Position numbers and translations under genes: made by a program
Source: Microcoleus sp. bin48.metabat.b7b8b9.023
GTDB taxonomy: Bacteria; Cyanobacteriota; Cyanobacteriia; Cyanobacteriales; Microcoleaceae
Assembly (NCBI RefSeq): GCF_013299185.1
Contig: NZ_JAAFKG010000034.1
Span: forward strand, 1 to 64,000
DNA: 64,000 nucleotides
Direction of reading: 5' to 3'
In this document: one piece after another, positions 13,591 through 23,828 of the stretch
Layout of the letters: each line of letters begins with the position of its first letter
Numbering within the stretch: position 1 is the stretch's first letter
Notes under the pieces: model-generated
The model's database searches: none
What the model was told of the DNA's origin: nothing
The model's input: only the letters and a program-made list of their open reading frames with translations

Positions 13591-13664
13591 GAATGATTTA
13601 TCTCTCTATTCTCTCCCTCTGTGTCCTCTGTGTCCTCTGCGGTTAAATCATTCCGGTATAGCCG
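13591..13664. repeat. Dispersed CTCTGCGGTTAAATCATTCC repeat, copy 2
   Basis: Reverse complement of the repeat at 4555-4620, again with the CCTCTGTGTCCTCTGTG stretch. The two copies flank CHAT gene 1 in opposite orientation. Confidence 0.7.
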
Positions 13665-13678
13665 AATTTGATATAGCC

Positions 13679-13774
13679 TTTCTCAGAAATATGAGGTATG
13701 ACTGACAGCTTATATAACCACTAAATCAAGAGGGCTTAAGCCCAACAACGTACCTCACTTTTTTGAGAACCGAT
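13679..13774. repeat. MITE-like element, diverged copy of the 1.1-kb repeat
   Basis: Shares ATGAGGTATGACTGA, TATAACCACTAAAT, GGGCTTAAGCCCAAC and ACGTACCTCACTTTTTTGAG with the element at 1113-1203, in the same order. The ends are imperfect inverted repeats. Confidence 0.7.
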
Positions 13775-13965
13775 ATAAATTATGCACCAAAGATCCAACG
13801 TACAAAAAATCTGTATTTATCAAAAAGTATCAAATGTGAATTCATACTTTTGTTCTGCGACTTCCTATCAAATAGGCAAAGAGCGCTGAAGCGCAACTAC
13901 GTGCCTAAACAATTACCTCCATAAGAGTGTCAGTTAGGTAAGTTCAGAATTTGGCATATGGTAGC

Positions 13966-16900
13966 TTACCAAGGACTGCCGATGAGGGTAAAACTGCTCC
14001 AGAAGTAAGGATGAGAAAAATCTTGGTTTCTTTGTTTGATATTAGCTGGTAAATTCAACTTCCCTCCTGTTGTCACTAACTGTTGGTTTTTAATTCCAAC
14101 TTGACGAGCAATCATCGCTTGTTGAGCAAGTTGCAGAGTTTCTGCCTTGGTTGTGCCTCCTCGAAGCTGGTAGTAAAATTCGCTCATCAGTCCCAAAGTG
14201 CCTCCATCGTCAACATACCACAAACTCCCTAGGGCAGATGCAGCGCCGGATTTGACCGCTAAACCTCCAAAACCTAACTCTGATTCGCGATCGCCCAAAG
14301 CAGTTGTACAAGCACTCAATACTAACAAGTCTACCTGCGGGTTGCGCCAATTTAAACTTCCCATATCATTGAGTCGCAATTTAGAATTCCAGAGTTGAAT
14401 GTAGGAATTACTCGCTTTTCCTGGTTGGAATTCCGCATGGGTTGCTAGGTGAACGATCCGAAATTCTCCCTTGGCGTGTTCCGAGTTGAGTGTATCTAAG
14501 GTGAAAGCTGAATTGAGGAAAAATCGCTCCTGCAACTGACCAGAAATCATCTGCAATTCTAGGGGCACGCTGGGTAATGGCTTTTTGTCCACAAATTCCG
14601 ATCGTCCCATTGCTAGCACTCTGGTGCTATTAACCGATTTGTAATTAGTGTTAGTGGCACTAAAACTCGGAATTAGGCTGAAATTGTATTTTTGAACCAA
14701 GAAGCCTTTACCGTCGTGCAAAGCGGCAAATGGTACACTCCGCAATCCCGGATCTACTGACAGCAATAAAGTCTTAATTCCTAACCTTTCTAAGTCTTTT
14801 TCTAGGGGTGCGATCGCCCATTTATACAGTTGCTGGGCGGAGGGTAGATAACTGGTAGTATTGCGTTTGGCGGGAGTGGTGATTTCATCCCGCAACTCTT
14901 TGACAACCGGGAAAAGAGCTGCTCTGTTGGCTTCCGGAACGCTGTAGTGAATCGATCGCCCTACGGGAGGAATTAAAATTAGTTCCAGTCGATCGACTCG
15001 CGAGACTATGTAGATAATACCAGACCGCTTGCCGGTTTGCTGTTCGATATTTCTTAATGTTTCTTGGAATGTCGAAACCAAGAGTTTTTCGTCTGGGATG
15101 TTGCTTTTTATCCCCAGGTATGATTCAAATTCTTGATTCCTCAGTCCTTCGACTCCCCAGACTATTTTCTGGATGTCGTTAGTTTCAAAAAGTCGATCGG
15201 GAGACGAGACATATCCCAGCGCTAAACGAGAATTAGAGTTGGCTGCTGGCGCTGATTCGTTGCTGCTTTGTGTTGGCTGTGATTCGCCCGAGGGCAAGTT
15301 ACTGATGATACTAGAATCAAGTCTTAAAATGCGATCGTTAACAACACCGGAACTGTTTAGGCGTGGAATACTCCGGGGCTGCAAGTCTTCTGTTTCGGGG
15401 GTTGAGGGTGTAGCTGCCGGTGTGGGTGTAGCTGCGGGTGCGGACGATGCTGATGCTGCTGTTCCTACTGTGCTGCCGCGTGCGATCGACAATGGGTTAG
15501 AATCGATCGCAGGTACTGCTGCTTCTGTTGTTGTCGTCGAAACTGTCGATCGATTTGTCGGCGGAACTACTTGGGTTGTTGTCGAAACTGTCGAGCGATT
15601 TGTCGGCGCAATTCCTTCGGTTGTCGGCGAAACTGTCGAGCGATTTGTCGGCGGAACTACTTCGGTTGTTGTCGAAACTGTCGATCGATTTGTCGGCGCA
15701 ATTCCTTCGGTTGTCGTCGAAACTGTCGATCGATTTGTCGGCGCAATTCCTTCGGTTGTCGGCGAAACTGTCGAGCGATTTGTCGGCGCAATTCCTTCGG
15801 TTGTCGTCGAAACTGTCGAGCGATTTGTCGGCGCAATTCCTTCGGTTGTCGTCGAAACTGTCGAGCGATTTGTCGGCGGAATGATGTCAGTTATGGGCAA
15901 CGAAATTGTTGACCGATTTGTCGGCGGAATAAGACCCTCGATCTGCCCATTTGTCGGCGGAATATTTTCCGAGATTAGCCCATTTGTCGGCGGAATGATA
16001 CCAGTGTTCGGCCCATTTGTCGGCGGAATGATACCAGTGTTCGGCCCATTTGTCGGCGGAATGATACCAGTGTTCGGCCCATTTGTCGGCGGAATGATAC
16101 CAGTGTTCGGCCCATTTGTCGGTGGAATGATACCAGTGTTCGGCCCATTTGTCGGTGGAATGATACCAGTGTTCGGCCCATTTGTCGGTGGAATGATACC
16201 AGTGTTCGGCCCATTTGTCGGCGGAATGATGCCCGTGTTTGGCTCATTTGTCGGCGGAATGATACCCGGGTTCGGCTCATTTGTCGGCGGAATGATACCC
16301 GGGTTCGGCTCATTTGTCGGCGGGATTGGCTGCCGATTTGTTGGCGCTGGATCTTTGCCGTCGTCAGTCAACAACACAATATTACCCACAATACTAGAAC
16401 GCGGAAACGACTGCGATGTAATTCTAGATTGTCCAGTTGTAATTGCACCCGCCGTACCGTTAATAGTAGTATCTCCCACGACAAACGGTTGAATCGGCGG
16501 CCCTTGATCTCCACCAGCGTGCACAATTGTAATTTTGCCACCACCGGCGCCACCGGCAGTAGAAATACTAGCAAATCCTGTCGGCGAAAGTGAGGTGGAA
16601 AAACCACCTGTAGCGCGGAAAAAATTCCCCGTCGAAATAAAGACATCGCCACCAGTGCCACCTGTACCGCCTTGGGCATTAATTGACTCTACTTGCAGAT
16701 CGCCGATCGGATCTAAGAACACATTACCACCATTTCCGGGTGTACCGAAGGAGGTAATTTTTCCCGCCGTAATTGAATTTAAAGCTTTAACGGTAATGTT
16801 CCCGCCAGTATTTCCCGCTGTATTCAAATCTCTAGCATTCACTTTTCCGGTAGGGCTCAACAGCTCGATTGTCCCTCCATTTGCCCCGTTTGAAGCAGTG

Positions 16901-19900
16901 ACATTTCCCAACAAATTGATATTTCCGGTGCTATTTACTTGCAAGCTTTGGGCGTTAATCTTCGAGTTTGCTGTCACATCCGCAGCATTGGCTGTCAGAT
17001 TTCCTAGGGCTGTGGTTGCGCCCACCGATCCATTGAAAGTGATGCTGCCGCTACCTGCTGCGAGATTTAGATTCCGGGCGCCATCTATACTGTCGATCGC
17101 ACCTCCAAAGCCAATATTCCCCCCAGCCGTCTTCAATACAGCATCTTTCGTCAACCCGAGAGTACCGTTAATATTGATATTGCCGTTATTCGTGGTAACG
17201 TTGCCACCCAATTTAGTATTTAAGGCAGTAACATTCAAACCTGTCAGTGGTGTTGTGTTTCCGATATTTCCTTGCAGCAGCACATTGCCTTTAGTAGCAT
17301 TGATGTTCAAGCGCCGAGATCCATCGATCGCACCTGCAACACTAACATTACCGGCGGCACTGCTGAGAGCGATATCATTGCCGAGTTTGACATTATTGCC
17401 GTTAAGAGCAATACTGCTGTTGTCTTTGCCGGTAATATTGGCGTTAAGGGCGATCGTACCACTGCCCGCTTGAATCGTGACTGGAGCATTAAAAGTGAGA
17501 TCGTTAGGAATAGTAATATTGCCAGTGCCATCGAATCGCCCGATCGCGATCGAGCTAAATCCCTTTTGAATCAAATTAATTTCCGATGCCGTCAAATCTA
17601 AAGCGGGAGTAGTGTTGTCGGTGCCACCAACCACAATATTTTGTCCTGCCTTTGTCGGTTGCAACGCTAGCGATGCCGTACCAGAAACCTTATCGGAAAA
17701 ATTTATTTCACTTGCTGTTAAATTCAGCGAGTTACTTCCTGCTGCTAAAGTCGAACCGAAAGCAATAGTTGCATCTCCCGGTGTCAAACTTACAGGAGCT
17801 TTTAGTGTCACCGGGCCTTGAAAACTGATGTTATCATTAGTTGTGGTGACATTGTCGCTAAGCGCAACACTTCCCGGCCCTTTTTGACTGAATGCACCGT
17901 CTAAATTCAGGTTTTTCTCAATATTGAGATTAACCTTATTGGTAATTGTGAGCGTGCCGTCATTGTTGGTTGTGACAATTCCTTTGAGATTAACATTGTC
18001 AGCAGCAATACCGAGATTGCCAGCTACCTCAACAGTCTTGTTGAAAGTAACGTCGCTGCCTGCGAGAATCTGATTGTTGGCAATTGTCACTGCATCTGCA
18101 TAAGTTTGAGCGCCAGTTGTCGTGACGCTGCCACCTAAAGATGTTTTGCTGTTGGCAGTTAAACTTGTCAGAGGAGTTGTTTTGCCGATCGCACTTGTGA
18201 AGGTAACATTACCGCTAGCCGCCTTCACCGTCAAATCGCCACCACCGTCAACAGTATTGTTAAAAGTTAATTCGCTGCCAGACAGAATCGGATTGTTGGC
18301 AATCGTAACTGCATCGTTATAGGTTTGAGTGCCGGTTGTAGTGACATTTCCCTTCACTTGAGTTATACCACCCGCATCTGTAGTCAAACTCGCCGCCTTG
18401 ACTGTTTGATTAAATGCAGTTATTCCTTGAGAGTTAGCTTTCAGATTGCCGATCGCACTTGCAGCCCCAACTGCACCGCTGAATGTAATATTGCCACTAC
18501 CCGAATTCACAGTCAAATCGCTACTACCGTCAACACTATTATTGAAAGTCACAGCGCTACCTGACAGAATCGGATTGTTGGCAACTGTGACAGCATCTCC
18601 ATAGGTTTGAGCGCCAGTTGTAATGACATTCCCCTTGAGTATAGTTGCACCAACCGCATTGGTAGTGATGCTAGCAGAACTGACAGTATTAAATGTGGTT
18701 ATACCTGTAGAGTTAGCAGTCAGATTGCCGATCGCACTTAGAGTCCCAACTGCACCGCTAAATGTAATATTACCGCTACCCCCATTCACAGTCAAATTGC
18801 TGCTACCGTTCACAGTATCCTTGAAAGTAACGCCGGTGCCTGCGAGAATTGGATTGTTGGCAATTGTGACAGCATCTCCATAGGTTTGAGCGCCGGTGGT
18901 AGTCACATTGCCATTTAATTCAGTTTTGCCGCCAGCATTGGTAGTGAAACTGGTAGCAGTGACAGCATTAAATGTAGCCGTACCACCACTGTTGACAATA
19001 ATATTTCCTAAGGGTGCGGTATTACCTATAGCACCTTTCACCGCAATATTTACCGTACCTGTTTCTAAAGTGAGATTGCCACTGCCATCAATATTATCAT
19101 TCAACAGAATCTTGCCACTTGCTGAATTTCCATTGCTGATTAAGACGCTATCTCCGACTGAGACATTACCCTTAATTGTGATATCTTGAGCTGCGGTGGT
19201 AATATTTCCATTCAGGTTATTAGTAGTAGCGTTGAGAGTAACTGAAGCATCATCAGTTCCCGAAATTGCTTGACCTTTATTTACAACAATTGTGCCTTGA
19301 GTATTAAAAGTCACAGGATCTTTGAAAACAGCAGGCAAATTGTCTACCGTGATATTGCCTGTTGTAGAATTAGTTCCGATCGCAATTCCACTAAATCCAT
19401 TAGCCAAGGACGATAAAAATTGTTTTCCTAAATCGATCGCCTTCGGATCGTCAGCAAGTGCATCCTGGAAGCGAATTCCGACATTGGGCGAAGACGGCGC
19501 AATTGACAAAGTACCCTTACCCTGTACGGAATCTGGGCCTCCCGAAAAGCTCATGTCATTACCGCTAATGCTAATATTTCCCGTACCGGGCAATCCCCTA
19601 GCATCAATGATATTGATCCGAACTAGATTGGGTGTGGCGATCGCGATATCGCCACCCGCACCGTTCGTAGAACTAGAGTTCCAAACTACTCCGGGATCTG
19701 CTAAAATGTTGCCTGTTTTGCCCGTGAGGGTGATTTTTCCACCATAGCCAGCGGTAGAACTAGAGTTAAGATTACCAGGACTAATATTGTTGGCACTCAG
19801 TGCAATCGGGCCGCCAATTCCGGTAGTAGAACTGGTATCGATCGCCCCTGTGGAACTCCTCGTAATATTACCATTGTTGCTCGTAAGCGCGATCGCCCGT

Positions 19901-22900
19901 CCGGGATTCGTAATATTGCCTGTAGTAATATCGCCAGTAGTGGTAATCGCGATCGGGTTTGATTTAGAATTGGTAACATTCAGAGAATTAACTATTGTCA
20001 GGGAACCCAAAGGCACAGTCCCCCCAATTGCTTCGCTGAGATTGATAATACCTGTTCCCGAAGTCAAAGTTAGCTTCCCATCACCGTCAACAGTTCCCCC
20101 AAAATTAATATCGCCTGCCTTCGTTAACCCAGTATCGAGAGTGACATTAGAACCCTGAACGAGAGACACTTTACCACCAAACGTAATATTCTGTTCGTTG
20201 GTGACAACATTTGCATTTAAGTTAGTAGTGGGAGCATCAAAACTAATTGAAGCATTATTTATCCCTTTAATGTTGCCATTGACTGCAATTGTGCCGCTAG
20301 TTTGGGGAGAGCGAAATGTGACCGGAAAATCAAAACTAACAGCACTGGGGTCAGCAATTGCGATCGTCCCACTGCCGTCCGCCCGCCCGACAATCATTTG
20401 GGAAAATCCCTTGAAAGCTGCGAGTTCAGTAGTGCTGAGATTCAAATCAGTAGAATTACCAGCAGTGCCAACAGTAATACCTAAACTTGGAGTCAGGGGT
20501 TGCAACAGAATCGTACCTTTCCCACTGACTTGAGACGTGGGTGAAACCGTAATTGCATCACTGGTCAAAGTAACATCATTACCGGTTCCCGCCGTCAGGT
20601 TAATGTTGCTATTATTCAGGTTAATTTCATTAGTACCGCTTGGCCCATTACCAGTCAGAGCAACATTTCCCACCGTCGATTTGAGCGAGCTCTTATTCAG
20701 AAAAATTGCCGCCGAACCGATTGCTGCCTTACCATTCAGATCGATACTTGCCTTCGTCGATTCTACTGCTGAATTACCCTCAACAATAATGCCATAATTT
20801 GTTTTATTGATACCAGTCCCCGCACCTGTGCCAGTCATGGCGATATTTCCACTCGCCGATCGCACGTTAGAATTAGCAACAGATATCCCGCTGTTATTGT
20901 CTGTGCCCGCACCAGCCGTACCGTTGAAAGAAATACTTCCGCTTCCAGTTGATTCAACTAACGATCCATTTAGAAGTGGTACCTCTGACGACGGCAGGTT
21001 TTCCATGCGAATACCCTGGTTACCGCTTCCAGTGCCACCACCTGTCCCTGCGAAACTGATGTTTCCATTGTTTGATAGCACTTTGCTGGCGTTAATCAAT
21101 ATCCCGAGATTGTTGTTTGTGCCCGCACCGCCGGTACCGCTGAAAGAAATACTGCCGCTTCCAGTTGATTGCACTAAGGCCGCGTTGTCGATCGCAATAC
21201 CGTAATTACTGCTGCCACTGCTGCCACCTTTTCCAATAAGACTGATATCTCCATTGAGCGATTTAACGCTGCTATTTGTCTCAATAGATATCCCTCTATT
21301 GCTGCCATTAATCCCATTGCCACCCGTACCCGTCAGGCCGACTTTTCCCGTTCCCGTTGATTCCACCACGGCATTACCCAACATCTGAATTCCGTATCCA
21401 GATCCGCTGCCGTTACCAGTCAGTGTAATCTCACCATTGAATGAACTTATCGTAGGCCCGCGCAAAACTATCCCGGAACTATTGAGGCTACCACCGCTAG
21501 TGCCGCTAAGGGTAATCTTTCCCGTTCCAGTAGTTGCTAAAGTAGCTGTTGTAGCAGGTGTAACGGTTCCGCCAGATACTTGAATGCCGACGTTGCCTGA
21601 CGAATTTACTGCACTACTACCAGTGAGATCAATATTTCCACCACCAGCATTAATTGTACCACCATTAATATTAATCCCATTTCCATTGACAGTATTCCCG
21701 CGGCCAATACCGGTAAAATTGCCACCATTTGTATTAATCGTCGCATTGGTAATGGTGAGACTACCACCGGTGAAATTATCGGCATCTGCATTGACGGTGA
21801 TATTGCCTCCCTGAGTTGTGATATTGTTGTTAACAAATATGCTATTACTGGCATTCAGAGTCAGGGAATTTTTATTGGCCCAAGCAATCGGAGCGCTAAC
21901 TGTAATATCCCCTGCACTCGCACCAAGAGATGTAGTAGAAATAGTGACATTACCTAAACCCAATTGCGTTTGCAGCGTCCCGTTATTAATTGTAGCCGTA
22001 GGCGCAGCGATACCGGGAGCAAACACTCCTCCCCCGAATGCACCGCCTGCATCCGCACCTGTGCTAATAGTAATATTAGTAGGATCTAACAATAAGGTTC
22101 CGGCACTGCCCACAGTCGATCGCAAATCCACCAACCCAGCGAAATCCAGCGATTGTTTTCCCGATACCTCCACAAACCCGCCATTCCCAGAAAACAAGCC
22201 ACCTCGCGCAGTAATATTCCCATTAAAACGAGTAGTTTCATCAGCCCAAACAATCACTCGCCCGCCATTACCGTTGCTAATCGCATCCACATTAATTGTC
22301 GAATCTGCACTCACAAACGTCCGCACAGCATTCGGCACAGTCCCCAAACCCTGAAAATCTCCGCCAATCAGTACATTCCCGCCGCCGTTAATACCCGAAG
22401 CATCGATGTTAGCCGCGATCGCGCCTACGCGATCGCCTAAAATGTTAACATTACCGCCAGTATTGCCAGAGACGTTGATACTGCCGCTGGCGATCGCAGT
22501 TCCCGCAGTTACAGGCACAGCCACATTCCCCGCCAGCACAACATCCCCATTCGCATTTACCGTCAAATTCGTTGCTTGTTCCTGCCCTTTACCCGTCAGT
22601 AACTCCGGCAAAGATAACACCGGCTGCGTCCAATTATTCGGCAGCGAACCCCCAGTTGCTGTTGGTTGAACATCCAAACTCAATAAATTTCCCGCTTGAG
22701 AAATCCGCACCAAATTTTGACCGGGTACAGCCGCAATCAGAATGTTACCTCCGGGCGCCGTTAACTGACCTGTATTGACAACTGTACCCCCCGTCAAACT
22801 TAAACTTTGACCGGGCGCCACGGTCAAATTTCCTGCATTTACAATGCTTCCTGCTTGCGGACTGGTAAATGCGAGACTGTTCGGATTCCCGATTAAAGTT

Positions 22901-23379
22901 GCCCAGTTGTTATTGGCGATCGCACTAAACCACTGATTGTTCCCAAAACCGATACCTGTCGCCGCCGTGGCGTTAAAAGAACCCGGTACGTTGAGACTGG
23001 CATTTTGTCCGAAAATTATCCCCGACGGATTCATCAAAAACAGGTTGGAATTGCCACCTGTCACTTGAATTAAGCCGTTGATTACAGAAGGATTTCCTCC
23101 GTTAATTCTTCCTAAGATATTTTGAATGTTGGGATTGCTTAAAAAGTTTGCCGTTTGACCGGAACTGAGACCAAACTGAGTAAAACTGTGAAACAGGTTA
23201 GCCTTGTCACCGCCCAATGACCCCCCGGAAATGTCGTAGCGATTGCCGTTGGGTGTCACGACTGTGTTCGTGCCGTCTGGTGCGGGGGTGATGGGTTGCG
23301 CGGAAGCCGAGCCGGCCGCTGCATTGAGGCAGCCAACTATGAATAACCATGCGAGCAAATGTAGTTTGTTGGCTGCCAT
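13966..23379 (-). CDS. Giant secreted haemagglutinin-CHAT protease protein 2
   Basis: 3137 residues, a tandem paralogue of the preceding gene with the same plan: signal peptide (GSASA-QP), filamentous-haemagglutinin TPS domain almost identical to protein 1 over the first 230 residues, then a long Gly/Asn/Thr-rich beta-helix body with TTGAQTYGDAVTIANNP-type repeats. The linker differs: about 11 copies of an 11-residue IPPTNGPNTGI unit and about 8 of a 15-residue STVSTTTEGIAPTNR unit (residues about 2340-2615). The C-terminal CHAT domain carries His2981 in HLATHAEF and Cys3024 in LSACTTALGD. Both are intact, so the protease may be active. The two genes probably arose by duplication, with the linker replaced or expanded independently. 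Spacing between the genes is 570 bp, so separate promoters are likely. Confidence 0.9.
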   Translation of the reverse strand: MAANKLHLLAWLFIVGCLNAAAGSASAQPITPAPDGTNTVVTPNGNRYDISGGSLGGDKANLFHSFTQFGLSSGQTANFLSNPNIQNILGRINGGNPSVINGLIQVTGGNSNLFLMNPSGIIFGQNASLNVPGSFNATAATGIGFGNNQWFSAIANNNWATLIGNPNSLAFTSPQAGSIVNAGNLTVAPGQSLSLTGGTVVNTGQLTAPGGNILIAAVPGQNLVRISQAGNLLSLDVQPTATGGSLPNNWTQPVLSLPELLTGKGQEQATNLTVNANGDVVLAGNVAVPVTAGTAIASGSINVSGNTGGNVNILGDRVGAIAANIDASGINGGGNVLIGGDFQGLGTVPNAVRTFVSADSTINVDAISNGNGGRVIVWADETTRFNGNITARGGLFSGNGGFVEVSGKQSLDFAGLVDLRSTVGSAGTLLLDPTNITISTGADAGGAFGGGVFAPGIAAPTATINNGTLQTQLGLGNVTISTTSLGASAGDITVSAPIAWANKNSLTLNASNSIFVNNNITTQGGNITVNADADNFTGGSLTITNATINTNGGNFTGIGRGNTVNGNGININGGTINAGGGNIDLTGSSAVNSSGNVGIQVSGGTVTPATTATLATTGTGKITLSGTSGGSLNSSGIVLRGPTISSFNGEITLTGNGSGSGYGIQMLGNAVVESTGTGKVGLTGTGGNGINGSNRGISIETNSSVKSLNGDISLIGKGGSSGSSNYGIAIDNAALVQSTGSGSISFSGTGGAGTNNNLGILINASKVLSNNGNISFAGTGGGTGSGNQGIRMENLPSSEVPLLNGSLVESTGSGSISFNGTAGAGTDNNSGISVANSNVRSASGNIAMTGTGAGTGINKTNYGIIVEGNSAVESTKASIDLNGKAAIGSAAIFLNKSSLKSTVGNVALTGNGPSGTNEINLNNSNINLTAGTGNDVTLTSDAITVSPTSQVSGKGTILLQPLTPSLGITVGTAGNSTDLNLSTTELAAFKGFSQMIVGRADGSGTIAIADPSAVSFDFPVTFRSPQTSGTIAVNGNIKGINNASISFDAPTTNLNANVVTNEQNITFGGKVSLVQGSNVTLDTGLTKAGDINFGGTVDGDGKLTLTSGTGIINLSEAIGGTVPLGSLTIVNSLNVTNSKSNPIAITTTGDITTGNITNPGRAIALTSNNGNITRSSTGAIDTSSTTGIGGPIALSANNISPGNLNSSSTAGYGGKITLTGKTGNILADPGVVWNSSSTNGAGGDIAIATPNLVRINIIDARGLPGTGNISISGNDMSFSGGPDSVQGKGTLSIAPSSPNVGIRFQDALADDPKAIDLGKQFLSSLANGFSGIAIGTNSTTGNITVDNLPAVFKDPVTFNTQGTIVVNKGQAISGTDDASVTLNATTNNLNGNITTAAQDITIKGNVSVGDSVLISNGNSASGKILLNDNIDGSGNLTLETGTVNIAVKGAIGNTAPLGNIIVNSGGTATFNAVTATSFTTNAGGKTELNGNVTTTGAQTYGDAVTIANNPILAGTGVTFKDTVNGSSNLTVNGGSGNITFSGAVGTLSAIGNLTANSTGITTFNTVSSASITTNAVGATILKGNVITTGAQTYGDAVTVANNPILSGSAVTFNNSVDGSSDLTVNSGSGNITFSGAVGAASAIGNLKANSQGITAFNQTVKAASLTTDAGGITQVKGNVTTTGTQTYNDAVTIANNPILSGSELTFNNTVDGGGDLTVKAASGNVTFTSAIGKTTPLTSLTANSKTSLGGSVTTTGAQTYADAVTIANNQILAGSDVTFNKTVEVAGNLGIAADNVNLKGIVTTNNDGTLTITNKVNLNIEKNLNLDGAFSQKGPGSVALSDNVTTTNDNISFQGPVTLKAPVSLTPGDATIAFGSTLAAGSNSLNLTASEINFSDKVSGTASLALQPTKAGQNIVVGGTDNTTPALDLTASEINLIQKGFSSIAIGRFDGTGNITIPNDLTFNAPVTIQAGSGTIALNANITGKDNSSIALNGNNVKLGNDIALSSAAGNVSVAGAIDGSRRLNINATKGNVLLQGNIGNTTPLTGLNVTALNTKLGGNVTTNNGNININGTLGLTKDAVLKTAGGNIGFGGAIDSIDGARNLNLAAGSGSITFNGSVGATTALGNLTANAADVTANSKINAQSLQVNSTGNINLLGNVTASNGANGGTIELLSPTGKVNARDLNTAGNTGGNITVKALNSITAGKITSFGTPGNGGNVFLDPIGDLQVESINAQGGTGGTGGDVFISTGNFFRATGGFSTSLSPTGFASISTAGGAGGGKITIVHAGGDQGPPIQPFVVGDTTINGTAGAITTGQSRITSQSFPRSSIVGNIVLLTDDGKDPAPTNRQPIPPTNEPNPGIIPPTNEPNPGIIPPTNEPNTGIIPPTNGPNTGIIPPTNGPNTGIIPPTNGPNTGIIPPTNGPNTGIIPPTNGPNTGIIPPTNGPNTGIIPPTNGPNTGIIPPTNGLISENIPPTNGQIEGLIPPTNRSTISLPITDIIPPTNRSTVSTTTEGIAPTNRSTVSTTTEGIAPTNRSTVSPTTEGIAPTNRSTVSTTTEGIAPTNRSTVSTTTEVVPPTNRSTVSPTTEGIAPTNRSTVSTTTQVVPPTNRSTVSTTTTEAAVPAIDSNPLSIARGSTVGTAASASSAPAATPTPAATPSTPETEDLQPRSIPRLNSSGVVNDRILRLDSSIISNLPSGESQPTQSSNESAPAANSNSRLALGYVSSPDRLFETNDIQKIVWGVEGLRNQEFESYLGIKSNIPDEKLLVSTFQETLRNIEQQTGKRSGIIYIVSRVDRLELILIPPVGRSIHYSVPEANRAALFPVVKELRDEITTPAKRNTTSYLPSAQQLYKWAIAPLEKDLERLGIKTLLLSVDPGLRSVPFAALHDGKGFLVQKYNFSLIPSFSATNTNYKSVNSTRVLAMGRSEFVDKKPLPSVPLELQMISGQLQERFFLNSAFTLDTLNSEHAKGEFRIVHLATHAEFQPGKASNSYIQLWNSKLRLNDMGSLNWRNPQVDLLVLSACTTALGDRESELGFGGLAVKSGAASALGSLWYVDDGGTLGLMSEFYYQLRGGTTKAETLQLAQQAMIARQVGIKNQQLVTTGGKLNLPANIKQRNQDFSHPYFWSSFTLIGSPW
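15535..16350 (-). repeat. 33-bp and 45-bp linker repeats within CHAT gene 2
   Basis: A block of 45-bp units (15-residue STVSTTTEGIAPTNR type) is followed by a block of 33-bp units (IPPTNGPNTGI type). Neighbouring units are almost identical at the DNA level, which suggests recent expansion by slippage or unequal recombination. Confidence 0.9.
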
Positions 23380-23654
23380 TGTGGTTAAAGATTTGTGCTA
23401 AAAGTGCGATCGTATTTATCTTTCCCTATTCTGACTCATGAAGGTTCCTCCTGTCAATAGGATTGATACTATTTCCCCTCAGAAAAATATAGTAAATCCG
23501 CAGGAAATCTATCTATTTAATCACCATAAATAATTGTTTTAAAGCTGGAACCCTTTTAAGGATAAATTAAAAGCAGACTATTCATTACTCCAATCCTCTT
23601 CTTTGCTTTGTCAAGTGCTGTCAACTATCAAATATTAACTATCAAATATTAACT

Positions 23655-23781
23655 AAGCTGTGGAGGATTTAAACCCCTAACTATCCAGCTCCGGGTGCGT
23701 CAGCTACAACACTGACTATACATGGAAAATACCTTGAAACTGACGCACCCTACAATACGCATTTTAAATGCTCCACAGCTT
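23655..23781. repeat. 127-bp inverted-repeat element with a nested mini-element
   Basis: Outer ends AAGCTGTGGAGGATTTAAA (23655 on) and TTTAAATGCTCCACAGCTT (to 23781) are inverted repeats with one mismatch. Nested inside, GGGTGCGTCAG (23693-23703) and CTGACGCACCC (23740-23750) form a second, perfect 11-bp inverted repeat, the same mini-element as at 4477-4530. It is followed immediately by a TCAACTG heptamer array. Confidence 0.8.
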
Positions 23782-23782
23782 G

Positions 23783-23828
23783 TCAACTGTCAACTGTCAA
23801 CTGTCAACTGTCAACTGTCAACTGTCAA
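23783..23828. repeat. Heptamer array (TCAACTG), about 6 copies
   Basis: Short tandem array of the same 7-mer as at 4653-4784, in the same orientation. Confidence 0.9.

Larger units (their letters stand above)
13396..13965. other. Intergenic region between the two giant CHAT genes
   Basis: 570 bases without a convincing gene; a 70-codon frame from 13493 runs through repeats and is rejected. The region contains the promoter and leader of CHAT gene 1 (just above 13395), the inverted copy of the TTAACCGCAGAGG repeat, the MITE-like GGTATGACTGA...TACCTC element, and a single GAGCGCTGAAGCGCAACTAC repeat at about 13879-13912 that also forms the hairpin at 39.86 kb. Confidence 0.7.

Noticed and set aside
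13493-13705. 70-codon frame between the giant genes
   Set aside because: It runs through dispersed repeats and lacks a start site and recognisable residues.
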